A stretch of 64,000 nucleotides of DNA, taken from the NCBI GenBank assembly GCA_026874595.1, contig CM049322.1:59958886-60022885 (forward strand), given 5' to 3'. The first letter of the stretch is position 1; each line of letters starts with the position of its first letter. The translations under genes and the position numbers were made by a program. Shown here one piece after another: positions 45,501 through 59,978 of this stretch. Under the pieces are notes generated by a model. It was not told where the DNA came from, did not search any database, and worked only from the letters and a program-made list of their open reading frames with translations. Source of the stretch: Sipunculus nudus (taxonomy: Eukaryota; Annelida; Sipuncula; Golfingiida; Sipunculidae).

Positions 45501-45546
45501 AAGTAATACACCGGCAAAATGCAGTACAACATAAAACGTCAAGTAG
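39535..45546. repeat. 3,006-bp tandem segmental duplication inside the satellite
   Basis: The segment from about 39.54 to 42.54 kb is repeated at 42.54-45.55 kb with offset 3,006. The same private variants recur, for example 'aaaacgtcaagtag' at about 41207 and 44213, and 'tgcaatacgacatg' at about 41152 and 44158. Each copy contains sub-blocks of about 721, 1,323 and 961 bases. Copies differ at a few positions only, so the event is recent or the copies are being homogenised. Confidence 0.85.
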
Positions 45547-48500
45547 AACACCAGCAAAATGTAGTACAACATGAAACGACAAGTAGAACACCAGCAAAAT
45601 GCAGTACGACATGAAACGACAAGTAATACACCGGCAAAATGCAGTACAACATAAAACGACAAGTAGAACACCAGCAAAATGCAGTACAACATGAAACGAC
45701 AAGTAGAACACCAGCAAAATGCAGTACGACATGAAACGACAAGTAATACACCGGCAAAATGCAGTACAACATAAAACGACAAGTAGAACACCAGCAAAAT
45801 GCAGTACCACATGAAGCGACAAGTAGAACACCAGCAAAATGCAGTACGACATGAAACGACAAGTAATACACCGGCAAAATGCAGTACAACATAAAACGAC
45901 AAGTAGAACGCCAGCAAAATGCAGTACAACATAAAACGACAAGTAGAACACCAGCAAAATGCAGTACGACATGAAACGACCAGTAATACACCGGAAAAAT
46001 GCAGTACAACATAAAACGACAAGTAGAACACCAGCAAAATGCAGTACAACACAAAACGACAAGTAGAACACCAGCAAAATGCAGTACGACATGAAACGAC
46101 AAGTAATACACCGGCAAAATGCAGTAGGACATGAAACGACAAGTAATACACCGGCAAAATGCAGTACAACATAAAACGACAAGTAGAACACCAGCAAAAT
46201 GCAGTACAACATGAAACGACAAGTAAAACACCAGCAAAATGCAGTACGACATGAAACGACAAGTAATACACCGGCAAAATGCAGTACAACATAAAACGAC
46301 AAGTAGAACACCAGCAAAATGCAGTACGACATGAAACGACAAGTAATACACCGGCAAAATGCAGTACGACCATGAAACGACAAGTAGAACACCAGCAAAA
46401 TGCAGTACAACATGAAACGACAAGTAAAACACCACCAAATGCAGTACAACATGAAACGACAAGTAGAACACCAGCAAAATGCAGTACAACATGAATCGAC
46501 AAGTAGAACACCAGCAAAATGCAGTACGACATGAAACGACAAGTAATACACCGGCAAAATGCAGTACAACATAAAACGACAAGTAGAACACCAGCAAAAT
46601 GCAGTACAACATGAAACGACAAGTAGAACACCAGCAAAATGCAGTACGACATGAAACGACAAGTAATACACCGGCAAAATGCAGTACAACATAAAACAAC
46701 AAGTAGAACACCAGCAAAATGCAGTACAACATAAAACGACAAGTAGAACACCAGCAAAATGCAGTACGACATGAAACGACAAGTAATACACCGGCAAAAT
46801 GCAGTACGTCATGAAACGACAAGTAATACACCGGCAAAATGCAGTAAAACATAAAACGACAAGTAGAACACCAGCAAAATGCAGTAAAACATGAAACGAC
46901 AAGTAGAACACCAGCAAAATGCAGTACGACATGAAACGACAAGTAATACACCGGCAAAATGCAGTACAACATAAAACGACAAGTAGAACACCAGCAAAAT
47001 GCAGTACGACATGAAACGAAAAGTTATACACCGGCAAAATGCAGTACGACCATGAAACGACAAGTAGAACACCAGCAAAATGCAGTACAACATGAAACGA
47101 CAAGTAAAACACCACCAAATGCAGTACAACATGAAACGACAAGTAGAACACCAGCAAAATGCAGTACAACATGAAACGACAAGTAGTACACCAGCAAAAT
47201 GCAGTACAACATGGAACGAAAGTAGTACACCATGCAGCAAAACAGTACGAAATGAAACGACAAGTAGTACACCAGCAAAATGCAGTACGGCATGAAACGA
47301 CCAGTAGTACACCGGCAAAATGTAGGACGGCATGAAACGACCAGTATACTACACCGGCAAAATGCAGTACGACATGAACCAACAAGTAATACACCGGCAA
47401 AATGCAGTACGACATGAAACGACAAGTAATACACCGGCAAAATGCAGTACAACATAAAACGACAAGTAGAACACCAGCAAAATGCAGTACAACATGAAAC
47501 GACAAGTAGAACACCAGCAAAACAGTACGACATGAAACGACAAGTAATACACCGGCAAAATGCAGTACAACATAAAACGACAAGTAGAACACCAGCAAAA
47601 TGCAGTACAACATAAAACGACAAGTAGAACACCAGCAAAATGCAGTACGACATGAAATGACAAGTAATACACCGGCAAAATGCAGTACGACCATGAAACG
47701 ACAAGTAGAACACCAGCAAAATGCAGTACGACATGAAACGACAAGTAAAACACCAGCAAATGCAGTACAACATGAAACGACAAGTAGAACACCAGCAAAA
47801 TGCAATACAACATGAAACGACAAGTAGAACACCAGCAAAATGCAGTTCAACATAAAACGACAAGTAGAACACCAGCAAAATGCAGTACGACATGAAACGA
47901 CCAGTAGTACACCGGCAAAATGTAGGACGGCGTGAAACTACCAGTATACTACACCGGCAAAATGCAGTACGACATGAAACAACAAGTAATACACTGGAAA
48001 AATGCAGTACGACATGAAACGACAAGTAATACACCGGCAAAATGCAGTACAGCATAAAATGACAAGTAGAACACCAGCAAAATGCAGTACAACATGAAAC
48101 GACAAGTAGAACACCAGCAAAATGCAGTACGACATGAAACGACAAGTAATACACCGGCAAAATGCAGTACAACATAAAACGACAAGCAGAACACCAGCAA
48201 AATGCAGTACAACATGAAACTACAAGTAGAACACCAGCAAAATGCAGTACAACATGGAAAGAAAGTAGTACACCATGCAGCAAAACAGTACGACATGAAA
48301 CGACAAGTAGTACACCAGCAAAATGCAGTACGACATGAAACGACCAGTAGTACACCGGCAAAATGTAGGACGGCATGAAACGACCAGTATACTACACCGG
48401 CAAAATGCAGTACGACATGAAACAACAAGTAATACACTGGAAAAATGCAGTACGACATGAAACGACAAGTAATACACCGGCAAAATGCAGTACAGCATAA

Positions 48501-50878
48501 AATGACAAGTAGAACACCAGCAAAATGCAGTACAACATGAAACGACAAGTAGAACACCATCAAAATGCAGTACGACATGAAACGACAAGTAGAACACCAG
48601 CAAAATGCAATACAACATGAAACGACAAGTAGAACACCAGCAAAATGCAGTACAACATAAAACGACAAGTAGAACACCAGCAAAATGCAGTACGACATGA
48701 AACGACCAGTAATACACCGGCAAAATGTAGGACGGCATGAAACGACCAGTATACTACACCGGCAAAATGCAGTACGACATGAAACAACAAGTAATACACT
48801 GGAAAAATGCAGTACGACATGAAACGACAAGTAATACACCGGCAAAATGCAGTACAGCATAAAATGACAAGTAGAACACCAGCAAAATGCAGTACAACAT
48901 GAAACGACAAGTAGAACACCAGCAAAATGCAGTACGACATGAAACGACAAGTAATACACCGGCAAAATGCAGTACAACATAAAACGACAAGCAGAACACC
49001 AGCAAAATGCAGTACAACATGAAACTACAAGTAGAACACCAGCAAAATGCAGTACAACATGGAACGAAAGTAGTACACCATGCAGCAAAACAGTACGACA
49101 TGAAACGACAAGTAGTACACCAGCAAAATGCAGTACGACATGAAACGACCAGAAGTACACCGGCAAAATGTAGGACGGCATGAAACGACCAGTATACTAC
49201 ACCGGCAAAATGCAGTACGACATGAAACAACAAGTAATACACTGGAAAAATGCAGTACGACATGAAACGACAAGTAATACACCGGCAAAATGCAGTACAG
49301 CATAAAATGACAAGTAGAACACCAGCAAAATGCAGTACAACATGAAACGACAAGTAGAACACCAGCAAAATGCAGTACGACATGAAACGACAAGTAGAAC
49401 ACCAGCAAAATGCAATACAAAATGAAACGACAAGTAGAACACCAGCAAAATGCAGTACAACATAAAACGACAAGTAGAACACCAGCAAAATGCAGTACGA
49501 CATGAAACGACCAGTAGTACACCGGCAAAATGTAGGACGGCATGAAACGACCAGTATACTACACCGGCAAAATGCAGTACGACATGTAACAACAAGTAAT
49601 ACACTGGAAAAATGCAGTACGACATGAATCGACAAGTAATACACCGGCAAAATGCAGTACAGCATAAAATGACAAGTAGAACACCAGCAAAATGCAGTAC
49701 AACATGAAACGACAAGTAGAACACCAGCAAAATGCAGTACGACATGAAACGACAAGTAATACACCGGCAAAATGCAGTACAACATGAAACGACAAGTAGA
49801 ACACCAGCAAAATGCAGTACAACATAAAACGACAAGTAAAACACCAGCAAAATGCAGTACGACATGAAACGACCAGTAGTACACCGGCAAAATGTAGGAC
49901 GGCATGAAACGACCAGTATACTACACCGGCAAAATGCAGTACGACATGAAACAACAAGTAATACACTGGAAAAATGCAGTACGACATGAAACGACAAGTA
50001 ATACACCGGCAAAATGCAGTACAGCATAAAATGACAAGTAGAACACCAGCAAAATGCAGTACAACATGAAACGACAAGTAGAACACCAGAAAAATGCAGT
50101 ACGACATGAAACGACAAGTAATACACCGGCAAAATGCAGTACAACATAAAACGACAAGCAGAACACCAGCAAAATGCAGTACAACATGAAACTACAAGTA
50201 GAACACCAGCAAAATGCAGTACAACATGGAACGAAAGTAGTACACCATGCAGCAAAACAGTACGACATGAAACGACAAGTAGTACACCAGCAAAATGCAG
50301 TACAGCATAAAATGACAAGTAGAACACCAGCAAAATGCAGTACGACATGAAACGACAAGTAATACACCGGCAAAATGCAGTACAACATAAAACGACAAGC
50401 AGAACACCAGCAAAATGCAGTACAACATGAAACGACAAGTAGAACACCAGCAAAATGCAGTACGACATGAAACGACAAGTAATACACCGGCAAAATGCAG
50501 TACAACATAAAACGACAAGTAGAACACCAGCAAAATGCAGTACAACATAAAACGACAAGTAGAACACCAGCAAAATGCAGTACGACATGAAACGACAAGT
50601 AATACACCGGCAAAATGCAGTACAACATAAAACGACAAGAAGAACACCAGCAAAATGCAGTACAACATGAAACGACAAGTAGAACACCAGCAAAACAGTA
50701 CGACATGAAACGACAAGTAATACACCGGCAAAATGCAGTACAACATAAAACGACAAGTAGAACACCAGCAAAATGCAGTACAACATAAAACGACAAGTAG
50801 AACACCAGCAAAATGCAGTACGACATGAAACGACCAGTAGTACACCGGCAAAATGTAGGACGGCATGAAACGACCAGT

Positions 50879-53800
50879 ATACTACACCGGCAAAATGCAG
50901 TACGACATGAAACAACAAGTAATACACTGGAAAAATGCAGTACGACATGAAACGACAAGTAATACACCGGCAAAATGCAGTACAGCATAAAATGACAAGT
51001 AGAACACCAGCAAAATGCAGTACAACATGAAACGACAAGTAGAACACCAGCAAAATGCAGTACGACATGAAACGACAAGTAATACACCGGCAAAATGCAG
51101 TACAACATGAAACGACAAGTAGAACACCAGCAAAATGCAGTACAACATAAAACGACAAGTAAAACACCAGCAAAATGCAGTACGACATGAAACGACCAGT
51201 AGTACACCGGCAAAATGTAGGACGGCATGAAACGACCAGTATACTACACCGGCAAAATGCAGTACGACATGAAACAACAAGTAATACACTGGAAAAATGC
51301 AGTACGACATGAAACGACAAGTAATACACCGGCAAAATGCAGTACAGCATAAAATGACAAGTAGAACACCAGCAAAATGCAGTACAACATGAAACGACAA
51401 GTAGAACACCAGAAAAATGCAGTACGACATGAAACGACAAGTAATACACCGGCAAAATGCAGTACAACATAAAACGACAAGCAGAACACCAGCAAAATGC
51501 AGTACAACATGAAACTACAAGTAGAACACCAGCAAAATGCAGTACAACATGGAACGAAAGTAGTACACCATGCAGCAAAACAGTACGACATGAAACGACA
51601 AGTAGTACACCAGCAAAATGCAGTACAGCATAAAATGACAAGTAGAACACCAGCAAAATGCAGTACGACATGAAACGACAAGTAATACACCGGCAAAATG
51701 CAGTACAACATAAAACGACAAGCAGAACACCAGCAAAATGCAGTACAACATGAAACGACAAGTAGAACACCAGCAAAATGCAGTACGACATGAAACGACA
51801 AGTAATACACCGGCAAAATGCAGTACAACATAAAACGACAAGTAGAACACCAGCAAAATGCAGTACAACATAAAACGACAAGTAGAACACCAGCAAAATG
51901 CAGTACGACATGAAACGACAAGTAATACACCGGCAAAATGCAGTACAACATAAAACGACAAGAAGAACACCAGCAAAATACAGTACAACATGAAACGACA
52001 AGTAGAACACCAGCAAAACAGTACGACATGAAACGACAAGTAATACACCGGCAAAATGCAGTACAACATAAAACGACAAGTAGAACACCAGCAAAATGCA
52101 GTACAACATAAAACGACAAGTAGAACACCAGCAAAATGCAGTACGACATGAAATGACAAGTAATACACCGGCAAAATGCAGTACGACCATGAAACGACAA
52201 GTAGAACACCAGCAAAATGCAGTACGACATGAAACGACAAGTAAAACGCCACCAAATGCAGTACAACATGAAACGACAAGTAGAACACCAGCAAAATGCA
52301 GTACAACATGAAACGACAAGTAGTACACCAGCAAAATGCAGTACAACATGGAACGAAAGTAGTACACCATGCAGCAAAACAGTACGACATGAAACGACAA
52401 GTAGTACACCAGCAAAATGCAGTACGACATGAAACGACCAGTAGTACACCGGTAAAATGTAGGACGGCATGAAACGACCAGTTTACTACACCGGCAAAAT
52501 GCAGTACGACATGAAACGACAAGTAGAACACCAGCTAAATGCAGTACGACATGAAACGACAAGTAGAACACCAGCAAAATGCAGTACAACATGAAACGAC
52601 AAGTAGAACACCAGCAAAATGCAGTACAACATAAAACGACAAGTAGAACACCAGCAAAATGCAGTACGACATGAAACGACCAGTAGTACACCGGCAAAAT
52701 GTAGGACGGCATGAAACGACCAGTATACTACACCGGCAAAATGCAGTACGACATGAAACAACAAGTAATACACTGGAAAAATGCAGTACGACATGAAACG
52801 ACAAGTAATACACCGGCAAAATGCAGTACAGCATAAAATGACAAGTAGAACACCAGCAAAATGCAGTACAACATGAAACGACAAGTAGAACACCAGCAAA
52901 ATGCAGTACGACATGAAACGACAAGTAATACACCGGCAAAATGCAGTACAACATGAAACGACAAGTAGAACACCAGCAAAATGCAGTACAACATAAAACG
53001 ACAAGTAAAACACCAGCAAAATGCAGTACGACATGAAACGACCAGTAGTACACCGGCAAAATGTAGGACGGCATGAAACGACCAGTATACTACACCGGCA
53101 AAATGCAGTACGACATGAAACAACAAGTAATACACTGGAAAAATGCAGTACGACATGAAACGACAAGTAATACACCGGCAAAATGCAGTACAGCATAAAA
53201 TGACAAGTAGAACACCAGCAAAATGCAGTACAACATGAAACGACAAGTAGAACACCAGAAAAATGCAGTACGACATGAAACGACAAGTAATACACCGGCA
53301 AAATGCAGTACAACATAAAACGACAAGCAGAACACCAGCAAAATGCAGTACAACATGAAACTACAAGTAGAACACCAGCAAAATGCAGTACAACATGGAA
53401 CGAAAGTAGTACACCATGCAGCAAAACAGTACGACATGAAACGACAAGTAGTACACCAGCAAAATGCAGTACAGCATAAAATGACAAGTAGAACACCAGC
53501 AAAATGCAGTACGACATGAAACGACAAGTAATACACCGGCAAAATGCAGTACAACATAAAACGACAAGCAGAACACCAGCAAAATGCAGTACAACATGAA
53601 ACGACAAGTAGAACACCAGCAAAATGCAGTACGACATGAAACGACAAGTAATACACCGGCAAAATGCAGTACAACATAAAACGACAAGTAGAACACCAGC
53701 AAAATGCAGTACAACATAAAACGACAAGTAGAACACCAGCAAAATGCAGTACGACATGAAACGACAAGTAATACACCGGCAAAATGCAGTACAACATAAA

Positions 53801-54570
53801 ACGACAAGAAGAACACCAGCAAAATGCAGTACAACATGAAACGACAAGTAGAACACCAGCAAAACAGTACGACATGAAACGACAAGTAATACACCGGCAA
53901 AATGCAGTACAACATAAAACGACAAGTAGAACACCAGCAAAATGCAGTACAACATAAAACGACAAGTAGAACACCAGCAAAATGCAGTACGACATGAAAT
54001 GACAAGTAATACACCGGCAAAATGCAGTACGACCATGAAACGACAAGTAGAACACCAGCAAAATGCAGTACGACATGAAACGACAAGTAAAACGCCACCA
54101 AATGCAGTACAACATGAAACGACAAGTAGAACACCAGCAAAATGCAGTACAACATGAAACGACAAGTAGTACACCAGCAAAATGCAGTACAACATGGAAC
54201 GAAAGTAGTACACCATGCAGCAAAACAGTACGACATGAAACGACAAGTAGTACACCAGCAAAATGCAGTACGACATGAAACGACCAGTAGTACACCGGTA
54301 AAATGTAGGACGGCATGAAACGACCAGTTTACTACACCGGCAAAATGCAGTACGACATGAAACGACAAGTAGAACACCAGCTAAATGCAGTACGACATGA
54401 AACGACAAGTAGAACACCAGCAAAATGCAGTACAACATGAAACGACAGGTAGAACACCAGCAAAATGCAGTACAACATAAAACGACAAGTAGAACACCAG
54501 CAAAATGCAGTACAACATGAAACGACAAGTAGTACACCAGCAAAATGCAGTTCGACATGAAACGACAAGT
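50879..54570. repeat. 1,846-bp tandem segmental duplication inside the satellite
   Basis: Marker units at 51569 and 52368 recur at 53415 and 54214, offset 1,846 in both cases. Variants such as 'acaagaagaacacc' (51959 and 53805) and the short unit 'cagcaaaacagtacgacatg' (about 52013 and 53859) are shared. Very few differences were seen. Confidence 0.85.
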
Positions 54571-56296
54571 AGAACACCAGCAAAATGCAGTACAACATGA
54601 AACGACAAGTAGAACACCAGCAAAATGCAGTACAACATGAAACGACAAATAGAACACCAGCAAAATGCAGTACGACATGAAACGACAAGTAGAACACCAG
54701 CAAAATGCAGGACGACATGAAACGACAAGTAGAACACCAGCAAAATGCAGTACGACATGAAACGACAAGTAAAACACCAGCAAAATGCAGTACAACATGA
54801 AACGACAAGTAGTACACCAGCAAAATGCAGTACGACATGAAACGACAGTAGTACACCGGCAAAATGCAGTACGACATGAAACGACCAGAAGTACACCGGC
54901 AAAATGTAGGACGACATGAAACGACCAGTATAGTACACCGGCAAAGTGCAGTACGACATGAAACAACAAGTAATACACTGGAAAAATGCAGTACGACATG
55001 AAACGACAAGTAATACACCAGCAAAATGCTGTACAGCATAAAACGACAAGTAGAACACCAGCAAAATGCAGTACAGCATGAAACGACAAGTAGAACACCA
55101 GCAAAATGCAGTACAACATGAAACGACAAGTAGTACACCAGCAAAATGCAGTACAACATGGAACGAAAGTAGTACACCATGCAGCAAAACAGTACGACAT
55201 GAAACGACAAGTAGTACACCAGCAAAATGCAGTACGACATGAAACGACAAGTAATACACCGGCAAAATGCAGTACAACATAAAACGACCAGTATAGAACA
55301 CCAGCAAAATGCAGTACGACATGAAACGACAAGTAGAACACCAGCAAAATGCAGTACGACATGAAACGACAAGTAGAACACCGGCAAAATGCAGTACAAC
55401 ATAAAACGACAAGTAGAACACCAGCAAAATGCAGTACAACATGAAACGACAAGTAGAACACCAGGAAAATGCAGGACGACATGAAACGACAAGTAGAACA
55501 CCAGCAAAATGCAGTACGACATGAAACGACAAGTAGTACACCGGCAAAATGCAGTACGACATGAAACGACCAGTAGTACACCGGCAAAATGCAGTACGAC
55601 ATGAAACGACAAGTAGTACACCAGCAAAATGCAGTACGACATGAAACGACCAGTAGTACACCGGCAAAATGCAGTACGACATGAAACGACCAGTAGTACA
55701 CCGGCAAAATGCAGTACGACATGAAACGACAAGTAATACACCGGCAAAATGCAGTACAACATAAAACGACAAGTAGAACACCAGCAAAATGCAGTACAAC
55801 ATGAAACGACAAGTAGAACACCAGCAAAACAGTACGACATGAAACGACAAGTAATACACCGGCAAAATGCAGTACAACATAAAACGACAAGTAGAACACC
55901 AGCAAAATGCAGTACAACATAAAACGACAAGTAGAACACAAGCAAAATGCAGTACGACATGAAATGACAAGTAATACACCGGCAAAATGCAGTACGACCA
56001 TGAAACGACAAGTAGAACACCAGCAAAATGCAGTACGACATGAAACGACAAGTAAAACGCCACCAAATGCAGTACAACATGAAACGACAAGTAGAACACT
56101 AGCAAAATGCAGTACAACATGAAACGACAAGTAGTACACCAGCAAAATGCAGTACAACATGGAACGAAAGTAGTACACCATGCAGCAAAACAGTACGACA
56201 TGAAACGACAAGTAGTACACCAGCAAAATGCAGTACGACATGAAACGACCAGTAGTACACCGGCAAAATGTAGGACGGCATGAAACGACCAGTATA

Positions 56297-59200
56297 CTAC
56301 ACCGGCAAAATGCAGTACGACATGAAACGACAAGTAGAACACCAGCTAAATGCAGTACGACATGAAACGACAAGTAGAACACCAGCAAAATGCAGTACAA
56401 CATGAAACGACAGGTAGAACACCAGCAAAATGCAGTACAACATAAAACGACAAGTAGAACACCAGCAAAATGCAGTACAACATGAAACGACAAGTAGTAC
56501 ACCAGCAAAATGCAGTACGACATGAAACGACAAGTAGAACACCAGCAAAATGCAGTACAACATGAAACGACAAGTAGAACACCAGCAAAATGCAGTACAA
56601 CATAAAACGACAAGTAGAACACCAGCAAAATGCAGTACGACATGAAACGACAAGTAGAACACCAGCAAAATGCAGGACGACATGAAACGACAAGTAGAAC
56701 ACCAGCAAAATGCAGTACGACATGAAACGACAAGTAAAACACCAGCAAAATGCAGTACAACATGAAACGACAAGTAGTACACCAGCAAAATGCAGTACGA
56801 CATGAAACGACAGTAGTACACCGGCAAAATGCAGTACGACATGAAACGACCAGTAGTACACCGGCAAAATGCAGTACGACATGAAACGACAAGTAATACA
56901 CCGGCAAAATGCAGTACAACATAAAACGACAAGTAGAACACCAGCAAAATGCAGTACAACATGAAACGACAAGTAGTACACCAGCAAAATGCAGTACGAC
57001 ATGAAACGACAAGTAATACACCGGCAAAATGCAGTACAACATAAAACGACAAGTAGAACACCAGCAAAATGCAGTACAACATGAAACGACAAGTAGAACA
57101 CCAGCAAAATGCAGTACGACATGAAACGACAAGTAATACACCGGCAAAATGCAGTACAACATAAAACGACAAGTAGAACACCAGCAAAATGCAGTACAAC
57201 ATAAAACGACAAGTAGAACACCAGCAAAATGCAGTACGACATGAAACGACAAGTAATACACCGGCAAAATGCAGTACAACATAAAACGACAAGTAGAACA
57301 CCAGCAAAATGCAGTACAACATGAAACGACAAGTAGAACATCAGCAAAATGCAGTACGACATGAAACGACAAGCAATACACCGGCAAAATGCAGTACGAC
57401 ATGAAACGACAAGTAATACACCGGCAAAGTGCAGTACAACATAAAACGACAAGTAGAACACCAGCAAAATGCAGTACAACATGAAACGACAAGTAGAACA
57501 CCAGCAAAATGCAGTACGACATGAAACGACAAGTAATACACCGGCAAAATGCAGTACAACATAATACGACAAGTAGAACACCAGCAAAATGCAGTACAAC
57601 ATAAAACGACAAGTATAACACCAGCAAAATGCAGTACGATATGAAACGACAAGTAATACACCGGCAAAATGCAGTACGACCATGAAACGACAAGTAGAAC
57701 GCCAGCAAAATGCAGTACAACATGAAACGACAAGTAAAACACCAGCAAAATGCAGTACGACATGAAACGACAAGTAAAACACCACCAAATGCAGTACAAC
57801 ATGAAACGACAAGTAGAACACCAGCAAAATGCAGTACAACATGAAACGACAAGTAGAACACCAGCAAAATGCAGTACGACATGAAACGACAAGTAAAACG
57901 CCACCAAATGCAGTACAACATGAAACGACAAGTAGAACACTAGCAAAATGCAGTACAACATGAAACGACAAGTAGTACACCAGCAAAATGCAGTACAACA
58001 TGGAACGAAAGTAGTACACCATGCAGCAAAACAGTACGACATGAAACGACAAGTAGTACACCAGCAAAATGCAGTACGACATGAAACGACCAGTAGTACA
58101 CCGGCAAAATGTAGGACGGCATGAAACGACCAGTATACTACACCGGCAAAATGCAGTACGACATGAAACGACAAGTAGAACACCAGCTAAATGCAGTACG
58201 ACATGAAACGACAAGTAGAACACCAGCAAAATGCAGTACAACATGAAACGACAGGTAGAACACCAGCAAAATGCAGTACAACATAAAACGACAAGTAGAA
58301 CACCAGCAAAATGCAGTACAACATGAAACGACAAGTAGTACACCAGCAAAATGCAGTACGACATGAAACGACAAGTAGAACACCAGCAAAATGCAGTACA
58401 ACATGAAACGACAAGTAGAACACCAGCAAAATGCAGTACAACATAAAACGACAAGTAGAACACCAGCAAAATGCAGTACGACATGAAACGACAAGTAGAA
58501 CACCAGCAAAATGCAGGACGACATGAAACGACAAGTAGAACACCAGCAAAATGCAGTACGACATGAAACGACAAGTAAAACACCAGCAAAATGCAGTACA
58601 ACATGAAACGACAAGTAGTACACCAGCAAAATGCAGTACGACATGAAACGACAGTAGTACACCGGCAAAATGCAGTACGACATGAAACGACCAGTAGTAC
58701 ACCGGCAAAATGCAGTACGACATGAAACGACAAGTAATACACCGGCAAAATGCAGTACAACATAAAACGACAAGTAGAACACCAGCAAAATGCAGTACAA
58801 CATGAAACGACAAGTAGTACACCAGCAAAATGCAGTACGACATGAAACGACAAGTAATACACCGGCAAAATGCAGTACAACATAAAACGACAAGTAGAAC
58901 ACCAGCAAAATGCAGTACAACATGAAACGACAAGTAGAACACCAGCAAAATGCAGTACGACATGAAACGACAAGTAATACACCGGCAAAATGCAGTACAA
59001 CATAAAACGACAAGTAGAACACCAGCAAAATGCAGTACAACATAAAACGACAAGTAGAACACCAGCAAAATGCAGTACGACATGAAACGACAAGTAATAC
59101 ACCGGCAAAATGCAGTACAACATAAAACGACAAGTAGAACACCAGCAAAATGCAGTACAACATGAAACGACAAGTAGAACATCAGCAAAATGCAGTACGA

Positions 59201-59978
59201 CATGAAACGACAAGCAATACACCGGCAAAATGCAGTACGACATGAAACGACAAGTAATACACCGGCAAAGTGCAGTACAACATAAAACGACAAGTAGAAC
59301 ACCAGCAAAATGCAGTACAACATGAAACGACAAGTAGAACACCAGCAAAATGCAGTACGACATGAAACGACAAGTAATACACCGGCAAAATGCAGTACAA
59401 CATAATACGACAAGTAGAACACCAGCAAAATGCAGTACAACATAAAACGACAAGTATAACACCAGCAAAATGCAGTACGATATGAAACGACAAGTAATAC
59501 ACCGGCAAAATGCAGTACGACCATGAAACGACAAGTAGAACGCCAGCAAAATGCAGTACAACATGAAACGACAAGTAAAACACCAGCAAAATGCAGTACG
59601 ACATGAAACGACAAGTAAAACACCACCAAATGCAGTACAACATGAAACGACAAGTAGAACACCAGCAAAATGCAGTACAACATGAAACGACAAGTAGAAC
59701 GCCAGAAAAATGCAGTACAACATGAAACGACAAGTAAAACACCGGCAAAATGCAGTACGACATGAAACGACAAGTAAAACACCACCAAATGCAGTACAAC
59801 ATGAAACGACAAGTAGAACACCAGCAAAATGCAGTACAACATGAAACAACAAGTAGTACACCAGCAAAATGCAGTACAACATGGAACGAAAGTTGTACAC
59901 CATGCAGCAAAACAGTACGACATGAAACGACAAGTAGTACACCAGCAAAATGCAGTACGACATGAAACGACCAGTAGT
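56297..59978. repeat. 1,841-bp tandem segmental duplication inside the satellite
   Basis: Marker units at 56179 and 58020 are 1,841 bases apart and the following sequence matches. Shared private variants include 'accagctaaatgcag' (56344 and 58185) and 'gacaggtagaacac' (56408 and 58249). Confidence 0.85.
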
